In this document: positions 27,991 through 36,501 of the stretch, in pieces
Layout: each line of letters starts with the position of its first letter
Position numbering within the stretch: position 1 is the first letter of the stretch
NCBI RefSeq assembly: GCF_020531965.1
Contig: NZ_JAJAWH010000002.1
Location: 124,001-188,000 of the forward strand
Direction of reading: 5' to 3'
DNA length: 64,000 nucleotides
Origin: Pseudorhizobium xiangyangii
GTDB lineage: Bacteria; Pseudomonadota; Alphaproteobacteria; Rhizobiales; Rhizobiaceae
Notes under the pieces: model-generated
What the model was told of the DNA's origin: nothing
Databases searched by the model: none
Seen by the model: only the letters and a program-made list of their open reading frames with translations
Made by a program: the position numbers and the translations under genes

Positions 27991-28704
27991 TCAAGCGCCA
28001 AACGCACCATCTATCGTATGCATCGCTCCGGTGACGAAGCCGGCCTCAGGGCCTGCAAGCCAAGCGACCATTCCCGCTACTTCTTCCGGTCGCCCGTGGC
28101 GTTTGATGGCCATGAAGCTGTGCATCAGGTCCTTCATCGGTCCATTCTCTGGATTTGCGTCGGTATCGATCGGTCCCGGCTGAACGATATTGATCGTGAT
28201 CCCTCGGGGCCCGAAATCTCGCGCCAGCCCTCGCGCCAACCCTTGCAGGGCGGACTTGCTCACCGCATAGGATGCCATGCCCGGCACGGGCATCCGGTCA
28301 CCATTGACGGAACCGATGACGATGATCCGGCCACCTTCCGGCATCTGCCGCGCCGCCTCTACCGAAGCATGATAGGGTGCTTGGATATTGATCTGAAATA
28401 GTCGGTCGATCACATCCGGATCCTGTTCCAGAGCATCGCCGAAAACGCCAATCCCGGCATTGACCACCAGAACATCCAAAGGGCCGCTTTCGCGCACCCT
28501 AGCTATCACCGCATCGCGGTTGGCGCTGTCTGTCAAAACGGCCGTGCTGCCCGTCTCGGCAGCCAACTGATCGGCCGCAGCTCGGGATCCGGCATAGGTA
28601 AAGGTTACCGCCGCGCCTTCGGTCGCAAACCGCCGTACAATGGCCGCTCCGATACCCCGGCTGCCGCCGAGCACCAGAACGGATTTTCCTTGGAAGATAG
28701 ACAT
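27991..28704 (-). CDS. bdcA: BdcA-like SDR (c-di-GMP-binding biofilm dispersal mediator)
   Basis: A 237-residue SDR, the same length as E. coli BdcA and closely similar to it as I remember that sequence. It has SVLVLGGSRGIGAAIVRRFA as the Rossmann motif, VVNAGIGVFGDALE, GGRIIVIGSVNGDRMPVPGM, catalytic YAVSKSALQG and the end GAMHTIDGAFGA. E. coli BdcA binds cyclic-di-GMP and favours biofilm dispersal. ATG 28704 was chosen because AGGA lies six bases before it; an ATG two codons upstream is too close. It is divergent from bdcR with operator-like repeats between them. Confidence 0.9.
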   Translation of the reverse strand: MSIFQGKSVLVLGGSRGIGAAIVRRFATEGAAVTFTYAGSRAAADQLAAETGSTAVLTDSANRDAVIARVRESGPLDVLVVNAGIGVFGDALEQDPDVIDRLFQINIQAPYHASVEAARQMPEGGRIIVIGSVNGDRMPVPGMASYAVSKSALQGLARGLARDFGPRGITINIVQPGPIDTDANPENGPMKDLMHSFMAIKRHGRPEEVAGMVAWLAGPEAGFVTGAMHTIDGAFGA

Positions 28705-28724
28705 CTGCATTCCTTGATGATTAA

Positions 28725-28740
28725 CGTAATAGATGCTACA
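28725..28740. promoter_or_regulatory. Operator-like palindrome 1 (bdcA side)
   Basis: CGTAATAGATGCTACA shares its outer arms, GTAAT and CTACA, with a second copy 48 bases away. It lies 21 bases before the bdcA start. It is likely a BdcR binding site, by inference. Confidence 0.45.
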
Positions 28741-28772
28741 TAAATCACCTGCTGCACTCGTCAAGATAAATA

Positions 28773-28788
28773 TGTAATGATCACTACA
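28773..28788. promoter_or_regulatory. Operator-like palindrome 2 over the bdcR start
   Basis: TGTAATGATCACTACA is an inverted repeat with one mismatch (TGTARTGA arms) and overlaps the bdcR start codon at 28777. Together with palindrome 1 it suggests repression of both genes by the TetR protein. Confidence 0.5.
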
Positions 28789-29370
28789 AATAAATTGCGC
28801 CCGCGCGGTCGTCCACGCCGCTTTGATCCCGACCAAGGTGTGGCTGCTGCCCAGCACCTGTTCCACGCGCGCGGCTACGATGCTGTCAGCGTAGCGGACG
28901 TTACGGCAGCCATTGGCATCAACCCGCCTAGCTTCTACGCCGCTTTTGGCAACAAAGCCGGCCTCTACGCTCGCGTTCTCGAACGCTACGCCGTTACCGA
29001 AGCAATTCCCCTTCCTGATCTGCTGCGGCCTGACCGCCCGGTCGCCGAATGCCTAACGGCGGTGCTGGAAGAGGCTGCCCGGCGCTATGCTGCCAATCCC
29101 GCTGCCGCTGGCTGCCTCGTGCTGGAAGGCACACGTTGCGATGACCAGGAAGCCCGTGCGGCCGCCTGCGCCTTCCAAGCGGCCGCGGAGGACATGATCC
29201 GCGTCTACATTGCCGCGCGTTACCCGGAAGAGGCAGAGCGCTTGACGGACTTCGTCAGCACCACCATGGCAGGTCTTTCCGCCAAGGCCCGCAGTGGACT
29301 CGACCTTGATCGCCTGCTGGCCATCGCTCGCCTTGCCGGACGCGCGATAGCCCAAGAGTTGCCTGCCTGA
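28777..29370 (+). CDS. bdcR: BdcR-like TetR-family repressor
   Basis: A 197-residue TetR regulator resembling E. coli BdcR (YjgJ), the repressor of bdcA. The N-terminal HTH is RPRGRPRRFDPDQGVAAAQH followed by GYDAVSVADVTAAIGINPPS and FYAAFGNKAGLYARVLERY. The C-terminal ligand domain has AAGCLVLEGTRCDDQEAR, with a cysteine at the family position. Start chosen to match the short E. coli N-terminus; the ribosome site is weak and covered by an operator-like palindrome, consistent with autorepression. Confidence 0.9.
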   Translation: MITTNKLRPRGRPRRFDPDQGVAAAQHLFHARGYDAVSVADVTAAIGINPPSFYAAFGNKAGLYARVLERYAVTEAIPLPDLLRPDRPVAECLTAVLEEAARRYAANPAAAGCLVLEGTRCDDQEARAAACAFQAAAEDMIRVYIAARYPEEAERLTDFVSTTMAGLSAKARSGLDLDRLLAIARLAGRAIAQELPA

Positions 29371-29432
29371 GCGCCGTGTGCGCGGTTCGCTCATGGCACC
29401 GCTGCCGGTTTCGCCGGCAGCGGTGAACAGGC

Positions 29433-30179
29433 TTACCAGCCTTGCTCGGTTGGCAAGACGAACATTTCCGCGACATTCATGCGCTCCGGTGCCTTCAAGG
29501 CAAACAGGATGGTGTCGGCGATATCGTCGCCTTCCAGAAACGTCATGGACGTCGCGAGGTCGTCCATCTGCTTGCGATAGTTTGCATCGGAGATGTGCTC
29601 GTAAAGCTCCGACTTAACGGCACCCGGCTGAATGCAGGTGACGCGGATATTGTGTTTCGGCCCAACCTCCATTCTCAAGCCGTCGGAGAAGGCGGCGACT
29701 GCCGCCTTGGTGGCGCAGTAGACGGTGAGGCCGGTAAATACCTTCCGCCCTGCGATCGAGGACATGTTGAAAATGTGTCCGGATTTTTGCGCGATCATCT
29801 GGGGCAACACGGAGGCAGTCGCATTGAGAACGCCGGAAACGTTCACATCGACCATGCGCTGCCATTCATCGACCTTAAGACTGTCGATGTCGGAAAGCGG
29901 CATCAGGCCTGCATTGTTGATCAGAATGTCGATGCAGCCATACTGGGCAATTACCTGTTCAACGGACGTCTTGCAGGACGTGGGATTGGTAACGTCGGTT
30001 TCCAGCGAGATCGCCCGCCCACCATCGGCGGCAATTTCTGCGACCAGTGCGTCAAGCCGATCTTTGCGCCGGGCAGCCAACCCAACGATAATCCCTGCTG
30101 CTGCGAGTTTGCGTGCGGTTGCGGCCCCAATGCCGCTCGATGCGCCCGTGATGAGAGCGACTTTGCCTTCGATGTTCAT
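29433..30179 (-). CDS. Classical SDR oxidoreductase
   Basis: A 248-residue enzyme with [20 protein letters not shown] (NADP/NAD-binding), an Arg pair after strand 2 (AARRKDRLD) that favours [39 protein letters not shown] and catalytic YCATKAAV. It resembles YdfG/serine-dehydrogenase-like or AraC-linked SDRs. ATG 30179 has GGAG seven bases before it. It is divergent from an AraC regulator 207 bases away, its likely controller. Substrate unknown. Confidence 0.88.
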   Translation of the reverse strand: MNIEGKVALITGASSGIGAATARKLAAAGIIVGLAARRKDRLDALVAEIAADGGRAISLETDVTNPTSCKTSVEQVIAQYGCIDILINNAGLMPLSDIDSLKVDEWQRMVDVNVSGVLNATASVLPQMIAQKSGHIFNMSSIAGRKVFTGLTVYCATKAAVAAFSDGLRMEVGPKHNIRVTCIQPGAVKSELYEHISDANYRKQMDDLATSMTFLEGDDIADTILFALKAPERMNVAEMFVLPTEQGW

Positions 30180-30385
30180 CAAAAATCTCCGTTAAACTCT
30201 TTGCCAGACGGCAAATCGTGACGACGGGTATTCCTAATGATCGAGACGAATGCGTGCGCGCGGTGCCTTGCCGTAACTATCGTGATCTTGCGCCAAACAG
30301 ACACGTCGCCGGTTGAGCACTATCGCCAGCGCACGTCCGGCTATTGTAGATACGAACGTTCCTGAAACGAAACGGTTTTGTTGAC

Positions 30386-31300
30386 ATGGCCCCCGCAAAA
30401 CCATCCTCCCTACGGTCATCCAGCCGTGCGCTGGAACAGCACATTCGTGGGCACAAGATCGTCCAGAGCGCGGGCGAGGCGTGGGCGGATATCGAGGTGC
30501 AGATATTTCAGCGTGCGCACGAGGAAATGGAGGTTCTAGTCCCGGCCGTGGCGGAAACTCTCCTGGTCTGGATCATTTCAGGCGAAGCTCTCGTCGAGGA
30601 GCGCGACCTTGACGGCGAGTGGCACGGGAGTGTCGTAAAGCCTGGTTCATTCTATCTGACGCAAGCGCAATCTCCTTATCTGATGCGGTGGAAGGCCGCG
30701 CCGGAACAACCGTTTGAGGTCATGCACCTCTATCTCGGCCCGGAAATGGTAAGCCGCGCGGCCTTGTCTCTGAAACTCAATCCGGCGCGCACGCGCATGC
30801 AGGAGGTTTCGGGTGGCCACGATATCTTCGTCAGCAATCTACTGGCAGGATTGAGAGATGAATTGCGGGCGGCCCATTGCGCCAATCGGCTATTCATCAC
30901 CGGCCTGGTCGATAGCCTCAGCGTCCATCTGTTACGCCACCACGCCGAGGCGTTTACCGCGAAGGGGCGCAAACCCGCCCTGCTTCCCGCCTGGAAGCTG
31001 CGCAGGTCGCTCGATCATATGGAAGCGCATCTCACAGAACCATTTGACTTGGACTGCCTGGCCGCTCTGTGTGCCATGAGCCGGTATCACTTCAGCCGTG
31101 CCTTCCACAACACGGTGGGGCAAAGCCCTTCACGCTGGTTCATCCAGCGCCGCATGGCACATGCAAAAGAGAACTTGCGCTCCACAGACATCAGCATCGT
31201 CGATATTGCGGCGAGCGTTGGTTACGGCAGCCCTAGTCATTTCGCAAAGATATTCCGGGCGGAAACCCAGATGAGCCCGAAAGAGTACAGAAGCATATGA
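30386..31300 (+). CDS. AraC-family regulator (cupin_6-type N-domain)
   Basis: A 304-residue transcription factor. The N-terminal domain (about 30-190) is beta-rich. The C-terminal AraC domain has two HTH units: FDLDCLAALCAMSRYHFSRA with FHNTVGQSPSRWFIQRRMAH, and DISIVDIAASVGYGSPSHFA with KIFRAETQMSPKEYR. It resembles regulators paired with short-chain dehydrogenases, and here the divergent neighbour is one. The effector is unknown. Confidence 0.87.
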   Translation: MAPAKPSSLRSSSRALEQHIRGHKIVQSAGEAWADIEVQIFQRAHEEMEVLVPAVAETLLVWIISGEALVEERDLDGEWHGSVVKPGSFYLTQAQSPYLMRWKAAPEQPFEVMHLYLGPEMVSRAALSLKLNPARTRMQEVSGGHDIFVSNLLAGLRDELRAAHCANRLFITGLVDSLSVHLLRHHAEAFTAKGRKPALLPAWKLRRSLDHMEAHLTEPFDLDCLAALCAMSRYHFSRAFHNTVGQSPSRWFIQRRMAHAKENLRSTDISIVDIAASVGYGSPSHFAKIFRAETQMSPKEYRSI

Positions 31301-31453
31301 GTTTAGCCTGTCACACAGGCTCGATTAGAGCGGACTTGCTTTCCTGACGGTTGCGATGCTGTTGAATTGGCAGTGTTGCCACACCGGCAATGTCCGGTGT
31401 TGGCCCTGAGAGCATGCGCTCGGGTGGTGGTGGTCGCTATGCCTTTCAATAAA

Positions 31454-31479
31454 AAAAGCGGCCGTCGCCGGCCGCTTTT
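31454..31479. terminator. Strong bidirectional terminator
   Basis: An 11-bp perfect stem (AAAAGCGGCCG, TCG loop side, CGGCCGCTTTT) with a run of T on the minus strand (AAAAAAA on plus just before it). It terminates the minus-strand ABC binding-protein gene and can also stop the plus-strand AraC transcript. Confidence 0.85.
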
Positions 31480-31503
31480 CGAATGCTTGTATCGAAGTGC
31501 CGA

Positions 31504-32610
31504 TTACTCGACGGAAACGATCTGGCCTTCTTCCCACTTGAAGAGCGAGAAGCTCTGCGAGGTCAGGTCGCCGGTTTCGCCATAGGTCACTTCGCCAATG
31601 GCGGTCTTGATCGGTGAGCCGTCCTTCAGGGCCGCTGCAACCGCTTCGGAATCCTCGGCGCTGCCCGCCTTCTCGATGCCGGCCTTGATGACCTCGACGG
31701 CCGCATAGGCGTTCAGCGTGAAGGCTTCAGCGGGGATGTTCTTGGCAGCCAGCGCATCGGCGGCGGCCTTGGAATCCGGGTTCTTGGTTGCGTCCGTGGC
31801 ATTGGTGAAGACGGTGCCGGCGGCCACGTCGGTAGCGATGTTCCAGTATTCGCTGTTCGACAAGCCATCGCCGCCGATGATGGTGGCCTTGACGCCGACA
31901 TCGGCAAGCTGGCGGGCCAGCAGACCGGCTTCCGGGTGATAGCCACCGAAGTAGATGACTTCGACACCTTCTGCCTTCATGCGGGTGGTCAGCGCGCTGA
32001 AGTCCTTGTCGCCGGCGGTGAGCGCATCGTTGAAGACTTCGGTGACGCCGCCGGCATTGAGCGAAGCCTTGAAGGCGTCGGCAAGGCCTTTGCCGTACTG
32101 GCCCTTGTCATTGATGATCGCGACCTTCTTGTCCTTGAGGTGCTCAAGAACGTATTTTGCGGAAACTTCCGCCTGCTGGTCGTCACGGCCGCAGGTGCGC
32201 AGCACGTTGGTGAGGCCGCGTCCGGTCAGGTCCGGAACGGTCGCGGTCGGGGTGACCATCAGGACGCCGTTCTCGGCAAGGACGTCTGAGGCGGGCATGG
32301 CTACGCCCGAGGTGACGGGGCCGACCACGAAACGGATGCCTTCACCGACGAGCTGGTTGGCCGCGGAAACGCCCTGCTTCGGCTCGCCCGCATCATCGGC
32401 AATCTTCAGCACGACCTGCTCGCCATTGATGCCGCCGGCCTTGTTGATTTCCTCGACGGCGACTTCGGCGCCGTTCTTGACTTGCGTGCCATAGGCGGCG
32501 ACCGGACCGGTGAGCGGTGCGATGAGGCCGATGACGATTTCGGCATGGGCGAGGGGAGCGAAAGCCAGCGAAGCGAGCATGGTCGCCCCGGCGAGAAGTT
32601 TCCGATTCAT
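31504..32610 (-). CDS. livK: Branched-chain amino-acid ABC transporter binding protein
   Basis: A 368-residue periplasmic type I binding protein. The signal peptide is [20 protein letters not shown] followed by AHA. The mature protein has [40 protein letters not shown], the ligand-contact region [15 protein letters not shown] and the single disulfide area [12 protein letters not shown], as in LivJ/LivK. ATG 32610 has AGGAGA before it; the extra frame to 32847 is leader DNA. The permease genes are not adjacent. In rhizobia, mRNAs of such proteins are known targets of AbcR small RNAs; no site was identified here. Confidence 0.9.
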   Translation of the reverse strand: MNRKLLAGATMLASLAFAPLAHAEIVIGLIAPLTGPVAAYGTQVKNGAEVAVEEINKAGGINGEQVVLKIADDAGEPKQGVSAANQLVGEGIRFVVGPVTSGVAMPASDVLAENGVLMVTPTATVPDLTGRGLTNVLRTCGRDDQQAEVSAKYVLEHLKDKKVAIINDKGQYGKGLADAFKASLNAGGVTEVFNDALTAGDKDFSALTTRMKAEGVEVIYFGGYHPEAGLLARQLADVGVKATIIGGDGLSNSEYWNIATDVAAGTVFTNATDATKNPDSKAAADALAAKNIPAEAFTLNAYAAVEVIKAGIEKAGSAEDSEAVAAALKDGSPIKTAIGEVTYGETGDLTSQSFSLFKWEEGQIVSVE

Positions 32611-32898
32611 CTTGGTTCTCCTTGGTTGGGTCCTTGGACCCCGACAGTGCGCGTTGTCGCTGTCGCGTTTCGACCGAGCGGTCGTGCCAAAGGCGAGCGG
32701 CGGGCGCGCGTTACCGCCCGGCGCGCCATGTTTGGCTGCAGCTCGAGCTTGCCAAATTCCTAGATTGTCCTCGGACGCTTCGCAAGGAAATTGCTGAAAC
32801 AACAGGCTCCGGCGACGGGTTGCTGTCGTAAAATTGATCATTTGCACCCAAATGTTGCTGGCAAGGTTATCCGCCCGCCTGCGGAGGCTGCCTTGTTC

Positions 32899-33645
32899 CT
32901 ACACAAATGGCCGCAGAAGCATTTCCATTCCGAGGATCAGAAGGGCGAGCAGAAACCATCGGCGGAAGGTCGGTGGGCTGATCCGGTTGCGGGCAGCCTG
33001 GCCGGCCCACATGCCGATGAGGGCAGGGATCAGGGCCAGGGCCGAAATCCAGAGGTTTCCGGGGTCGTAGGCGCCGCGCAAGGCAAGGCCGGCTGCAAGG
33101 GCGATTGTCGAAACGGTGAAGGAGAGGCCGAGCGCCTGGACGAGTTCGTCCTTCTCCAGTCCGAGCGACTGGAGATAGGGTACGGCGGGAATGACGAAGA
33201 CACCGGTGCCGCCGGTGACGATGCCGGTGACAAGCCCGACGACAGGGGACAGCCAGGGCTCGACCCCCGCCGGGACGCGCAGCTGACGGGCAAACAGAGT
33301 GAAGCCGGCATAGACCACCAGCGCGGCGCCGAGCGCCCCCGTCGTGACCGCCGTATTGCCTTCGGCCAGCAGCGACGATGCGCCGACCGTGCCGATCAGG
33401 ATGGCGAGCATCATCGGCCAGAACCGTCTCAGAACCGTACCGACATTCGGGCCGGCGGCGAGCTGCCAGACATTGGTGACGAAGGAGGGAACGATCAGCA
33501 GGCTGGCGGCGGCGAGCGGTGAAATCAGCGCTCCGAGAACGCCCATCGCGACCGTCGGCAGTCCCATGCCGGTGACGCCCTTGACGAGGCCGGCGACGAC
33601 AAAGGTGGCGGCGATCGCCGACAGGAGAATGAACTGGTTATCCAT
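32899..33645 (-). CDS. TauE/SafE (TSUP) family permease
   Basis: A 248-residue membrane protein with about eight hydrophobic segments. It has the two-fold TSUP pattern: GLVKGVTGMGLPTVAMGVLG near the N-terminus and VGLVTGIVTGGTGVFVIPAV in the second half. The family exports or imports sulfite, sulfoacetate, taurine-derived anions or other organic anions. It lies 150 bases after the aminotransferase stop on the same strand, which would fit export of a product of amine catabolism, but this is speculative. Start ATG with AGGGA before it. Confidence 0.85.
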   Translation of the reverse strand: MDNQFILLSAIAATFVVAGLVKGVTGMGLPTVAMGVLGALISPLAAASLLIVPSFVTNVWQLAAGPNVGTVLRRFWPMMLAILIGTVGASSLLAEGNTAVTTGALGAALVVYAGFTLFARQLRVPAGVEPWLSPVVGLVTGIVTGGTGVFVIPAVPYLQSLGLEKDELVQALGLSFTVSTIALAAGLALRGAYDPGNLWISALALIPALIGMWAGQAARNRISPPTFRRWFLLALLILGMEMLLRPFV

Positions 33646-33751
33646 CAGGTCCCTGATTGCGTCGTGAGACTGCGATCACGGCAGCACGCCAGCGCAGATC
33701 GATCGGCAGAGGCCGGTGTATCGGCACGGAGCCAGCAGTCCGAGGCATGAG

Positions 33752-33773
33752 CTCTCCCGCCGGGGCGGGAGAG
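33752..33773. terminator. Perfect hairpin between the aminotransferase and TSUP genes
   Basis: CTCTCCCGCC and GGCGGGAGAG pair exactly, with a 2-base nominal loop. It lies 23 bases beyond the aminotransferase stop and has no T-run; it may be a weak terminator or processing hairpin. Confidence 0.45.
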
Positions 33774-33795
33774 TGCAGGTCACATGGCTGATGGA

Positions 33796-35124
33796 TCAGA
33801 TGTTGTTCGTCAGGATCTCGCGCAGCTTGCCGATGATCTCGTCGATATGGTGCTTCTCGATGATCAGCGGCGGCGACATGGCGATGATATCGCCGGTCGT
33901 GCGGATCAGGAGGCCGTTCTCATAGGCCTTCAGGAAGGCGGAGAAGGCGCGCTTGGTCGGTTCGCCGACGATCGGATCCAGCTCTATCGCACCGATCAGG
34001 CCGATATTGCGGATGTCGATGACGTTCTTGACGTCCTTCAGCGAATGCAGGCCGTCTTCCCAATAGGACGCCATCTCGGCAGCCCGGGTCAGCAGGCCTT
34101 CCTCCTTGTAGGTGTCGAGCGTCGCGAGAGCGGCGGCGGCTGCTATCGGATTGCCCGAATAGGTGTAGCCGTGCATGAACTCGATCATGTGCTCGGGGCC
34201 GTTCATGAAGGCGTCGTGGATTTCCGACGTCACCAGGACGGCGCCCATCGGTATGACGCCATTGGTCAGGCCCTTGGCAGTGGTCATGATGTCCGGCGTC
34301 ACGCCGAAATAATCGGCACCGAAGGGCGTGCCCAGGCGGCCGAAGCCGGTGATGACTTCGTCGAAAATCAGGAGGATGCCGTGCTTGGTGCAGATGTCGC
34401 GCAGCTTCTGGAGATAACCCTGCGGCGGGATCAGGACGCCCGTCGAGCCGGCGACCGGTTCGACGATAACCGCGGCAACCGTCGATGCGTCATGCAGGGT
34501 GACGATGCGCTCCAGTTCGGTGGCGATGTCGCCGCCATGCTCGGGCTCGCCGCGCGTGAATGCGTTCTGGCCGGGCAGGTGCGTGTGGGGCATGTGATCG
34601 ACGCCGGTCAGCAACGTGCCGAACATCTTGCGGTTCGCGACGATGCCGCCGACGGAAATGCCGCCGAAATTGACGCCGTGGTAGCCGCGCTCGCGGCCGA
34701 TGAGGCGGAAGCGGGAGCCGTTGCCCTTCACGCGATGATAGGCAAGCGCAACCTTGAGGGCGGTGTCGACCGATTCCGAACCGGAATTCGTGTAGAGAAC
34801 GTGGTTCATGCCCTCAGGCGCGATGTCCACCAGGCGGTTGGCCAGTTCGAAAGCCTTCGGGTGACCGAGCTGGAAAGCGGGGGCGTAGTCCAGTTCGCCG
34901 GCCTGCGCGCTGATGGCTTCGGTAATTTTCGGGCGGCAGTGGCCCGCATTGACACACCATAGACCTGCCGTCGCATCCAGCACCTGGCGCCCGTCATGGG
35001 TCGTGTAGTGCATGTCCTTTGCACCAACGAAGAGGCGTGGTTCTTTCTTGAACTGGCGGTTGGCAGTGAACGGCATCCAGAACGCCCGAAGATCATTGGG
35101 CGTCGAATTAAGGCGGTTGGACAT
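33796..35124 (-). CDS. Class III omega-amino acid:pyruvate aminotransferase
   Basis: A 442-residue PLP enzyme of the beta-alanine/omega-amino acid:pyruvate aminotransferase group. The N-terminus NDLRAFWMPFTANRQFKKEP is characteristic. Also seen: LDATAGLWCVNAGHCRPKI, YTNSGSESVDTALKVALAYH (phosphate binding), RERGYHGVNFGGISVGG, ILLIFDEVITGFGR with the PLP-ring Asp, and the Schiff-base Lys in DIMTTAKGLTNGVIPMGA. It probably moves the amino group of beta-alanine, taurine-like or other omega-amines to pyruvate. GGGGAGAAA lies before the ATG. A promoter and operator lie upstream at 35160-35202. Confidence 0.92.
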   Translation of the reverse strand: MSNRLNSTPNDLRAFWMPFTANRQFKKEPRLFVGAKDMHYTTHDGRQVLDATAGLWCVNAGHCRPKITEAISAQAGELDYAPAFQLGHPKAFELANRLVDIAPEGMNHVLYTNSGSESVDTALKVALAYHRVKGNGSRFRLIGRERGYHGVNFGGISVGGIVANRKMFGTLLTGVDHMPHTHLPGQNAFTRGEPEHGGDIATELERIVTLHDASTVAAVIVEPVAGSTGVLIPPQGYLQKLRDICTKHGILLIFDEVITGFGRLGTPFGADYFGVTPDIMTTAKGLTNGVIPMGAVLVTSEIHDAFMNGPEHMIEFMHGYTYSGNPIAAAAALATLDTYKEEGLLTRAAEMASYWEDGLHSLKDVKNVIDIRNIGLIGAIELDPIVGEPTKRAFSAFLKAYENGLLIRTTGDIIAMSPPLIIEKHHIDEIIGKLREILTNNI

Positions 35125-35159
35125 GAACTTTTCTCCCCGACCGGCAGTGGGCCGGCTTT

Positions 35160-35177
35160 TTTGACTACATGGTCAAA
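35160..35177. promoter_or_regulatory. Operator-like inverted repeat before the aminotransferase gene
   Basis: TTTGAC, 6 bases, GTCAAA is an exact inverted repeat. It overlaps the -10 end of the proposed promoter, 36 bases before the start codon, where a repressor would block transcription. The regulator is unknown. Confidence 0.5.
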
Positions 35178-35202
35178 TTATCAGGGGCAATCGCGCCGTC
35201 AA
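35175..35202 (-). promoter_or_regulatory. Possible sigma-70 promoter of the aminotransferase gene
   Basis: On the minus strand TTGACG (35197-35202) is followed after 16 bases by TAATTT (35175-35180). Close to the housekeeping consensus; the start site is not proved. Confidence 0.4.
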
Positions 35203-35252
35203 CCCGCACCAAAGGCGTCATTTGACGGCTCCAACGCTGACAGCCGAAGCGT

Positions 35253-35282
35253 TCACGAAGCCGGTATCGGCCGGCTTCGTGA
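35253..35282 (-). terminator. Perfect 12-bp hairpin downstream of the NolR-like gene
   Basis: TCACGAAGCCGG and CCGGCTTCGTGA are separated by 6 bases. It begins 31 bases beyond the regulator stop on the minus strand. There is no T-run. Confidence 0.55.
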
Positions 35283-35312
35283 GACAGTTACGGCGGCATG
35301 TCAGCGCTGTCA

Positions 35313-35633
35313 TCAGGCGGCCGCGTATTTCGCCCGGATCGGCTGGCAATAAATATCCTCGAGAGAATCGAGGATCTTCAGCACTGCTGGCGAAGAGCAG
35401 GAGTAATAGATGGTCTGCGCATCCCGCCGCGTCTTCACCAGCTTTTGCGCTCGCAGCTTGGAGAGGTGCTGCGAAAGGGCCGATTGGCTCAGGCCGACTC
35501 GAACTGCAAGAGCGCCCACTGCAACTTCACCCCTGACGAGGCAGCACAGTATCATGAGGCGTTTTGGATTGGCCATGGCCGACAACAAGCCAGCGGCGAC
35601 GGGTGAATGCTCAGAAAGTGGCATCGTATCCAT
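35313..35633 (-). CDS. nolR: ArsR-family regulator, NolR-like
   Basis: A 106-residue winged-helix regulator. The stretch AAGLLSAMANPKRLMILCCL, then VAVGALAVRVGLSQSALSQH, LSKLRAQKLVKTRRDAQTIY and SSPAVLKILDSLEDIYC is very like Sinorhizobium NolR as I recall it, a repressor of nodulation and other genes, although the family is also present in non-symbiotic Rhizobiaceae. It lacks the metal cysteines of ArsR's helix 3 motif ELCVCDL. The symbol is by resemblance. The promoter region 35634-35757 is AT-rich. No exact NolR box (ATTAG-N9-AT type) was found there. Confidence 0.8.
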   Translation of the reverse strand: MDTMPLSEHSPVAAGLLSAMANPKRLMILCCLVRGEVAVGALAVRVGLSQSALSQHLSKLRAQKLVKTRRDAQTIYYSCSSPAVLKILDSLEDIYCQPIRAKYAAA

Positions 35634-35757
35634 TAGTCTTAATTTCCCCAGGAAGCGGGAACGCTTCTAAATATGACCAGCATGGTAAAGTACCAAATTA
35701 ACAATGGAAAATGACGGTTGTATATCCCTAATTTTGGGGTAGTGAATGTTTAGGTGC

Positions 35758-36501
35758 TCAAGAATTAGACAACTCGCCGATATGCTTAAGTGCGTCGTCT
35801 GCAGAGAAGAGCGGCTCGACAAACTCATGTCTGAGTTGATTGTCACCCCATACAAGATCAAATCCTGACGGATCAACCCCGGCGAAGCGGCAATTTATTT
35901 GATTGTGCGACGTGAGACGCGCAGCCAGTGTGGTTGCTTCCTCCGTCATTCCCCGCAAGCGGCGCTGCAGATCTCGCCATTCGGCTGGCGCATGCGATTC
36001 GGCGATGCGCAGGTCGCTGCCGGGAAGCGCATAGGCTTTGCCGAAGCCGCCATTCAGCGACGCGGATTGGGGCGTCAGGCGGAAGAAGCGGAAATCGGGA
36101 AAATCGACATAGAGGGAAGCCTTGGGATGGCGGTCCAGAAAACGCTCGCGCAGCAGGACGTGAGCATCGCCGGCTCGATCGACCGGTTGTGCCAGGCACA
36201 GCACGGTAATGCGCGGATATGCCAGCGGATCACCCTTGCCCGGCTCGCCGGCCAGCAGAGAGCAGCGCGGGTCTGCGAGCAGCGCCCTGGTATGGGCTGA
36301 CAGGGCAGAGGCGAGGATGACGGGCACGCCGTCGAGATCCGTTGCCGTCAGCGCTCGGCTTGCCGAAGGAAAACCCGTCTCCGCGTCGATGACGGCGAGC
36401 GACATATGACGGGCGCCTCTCACCAGCACGCGTGCCAAGCGGCGTGCCTCGTCATCCGTTTCCCTGAGGACGCTGGGTTTGTCTGAGGTCTTTTCGTTCA
36501 C
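35758..36501 (-). CDS. HugZ-family heme-utilisation protein
   Basis: A 247-residue split-barrel (PNP-oxidase-like) protein of the HugZ/HutZ type, which binds heme and in some bacteria degrades it. It has RVLVRGARHMSLAVIDAETG followed by FPSASRALTATDLDGVPVIL, RCSLLAGEPGKGDPLAYPRI as the typical loop, and a C-terminal helical DUF2470-like region with HNQINCRFAGVDPSGFDLVW. Its GTG start overlaps the choV stop by four bases (GTGA), so it is the last gene of the choXWV operon, an unusual partner. GGGGA lies before the GTG. Confidence 0.85.
   Translation of the reverse strand: MNEKTSDKPSVLRETDDEARRLARVLVRGARHMSLAVIDAETGFPSASRALTATDLDGVPVILASALSAHTRALLADPRCSLLAGEPGKGDPLAYPRITVLCLAQPVDRAGDAHVLLRERFLDRHPKASLYVDFPDFRFFRLTPQSASLNGGFGKAYALPGSDLRIAESHAPAEWRDLQRRLRGMTEEATTLAARLTSHNQINCRFAGVDPSGFDLVWGDNQLRHEFVEPLFSADDALKHIGELSNS

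Noticed and set aside
33784-34962. 392-codon plus-strand frame opposite the aminotransferase
   Set aside because: Shadow frame caused by high GC; the minus-strand gene has all family motifs.
35634-35757. NolR box in the promoter of the NolR-like gene
   Set aside because: ATTAG and TTTAG occur, but the second half of the motif is not at the right distance.
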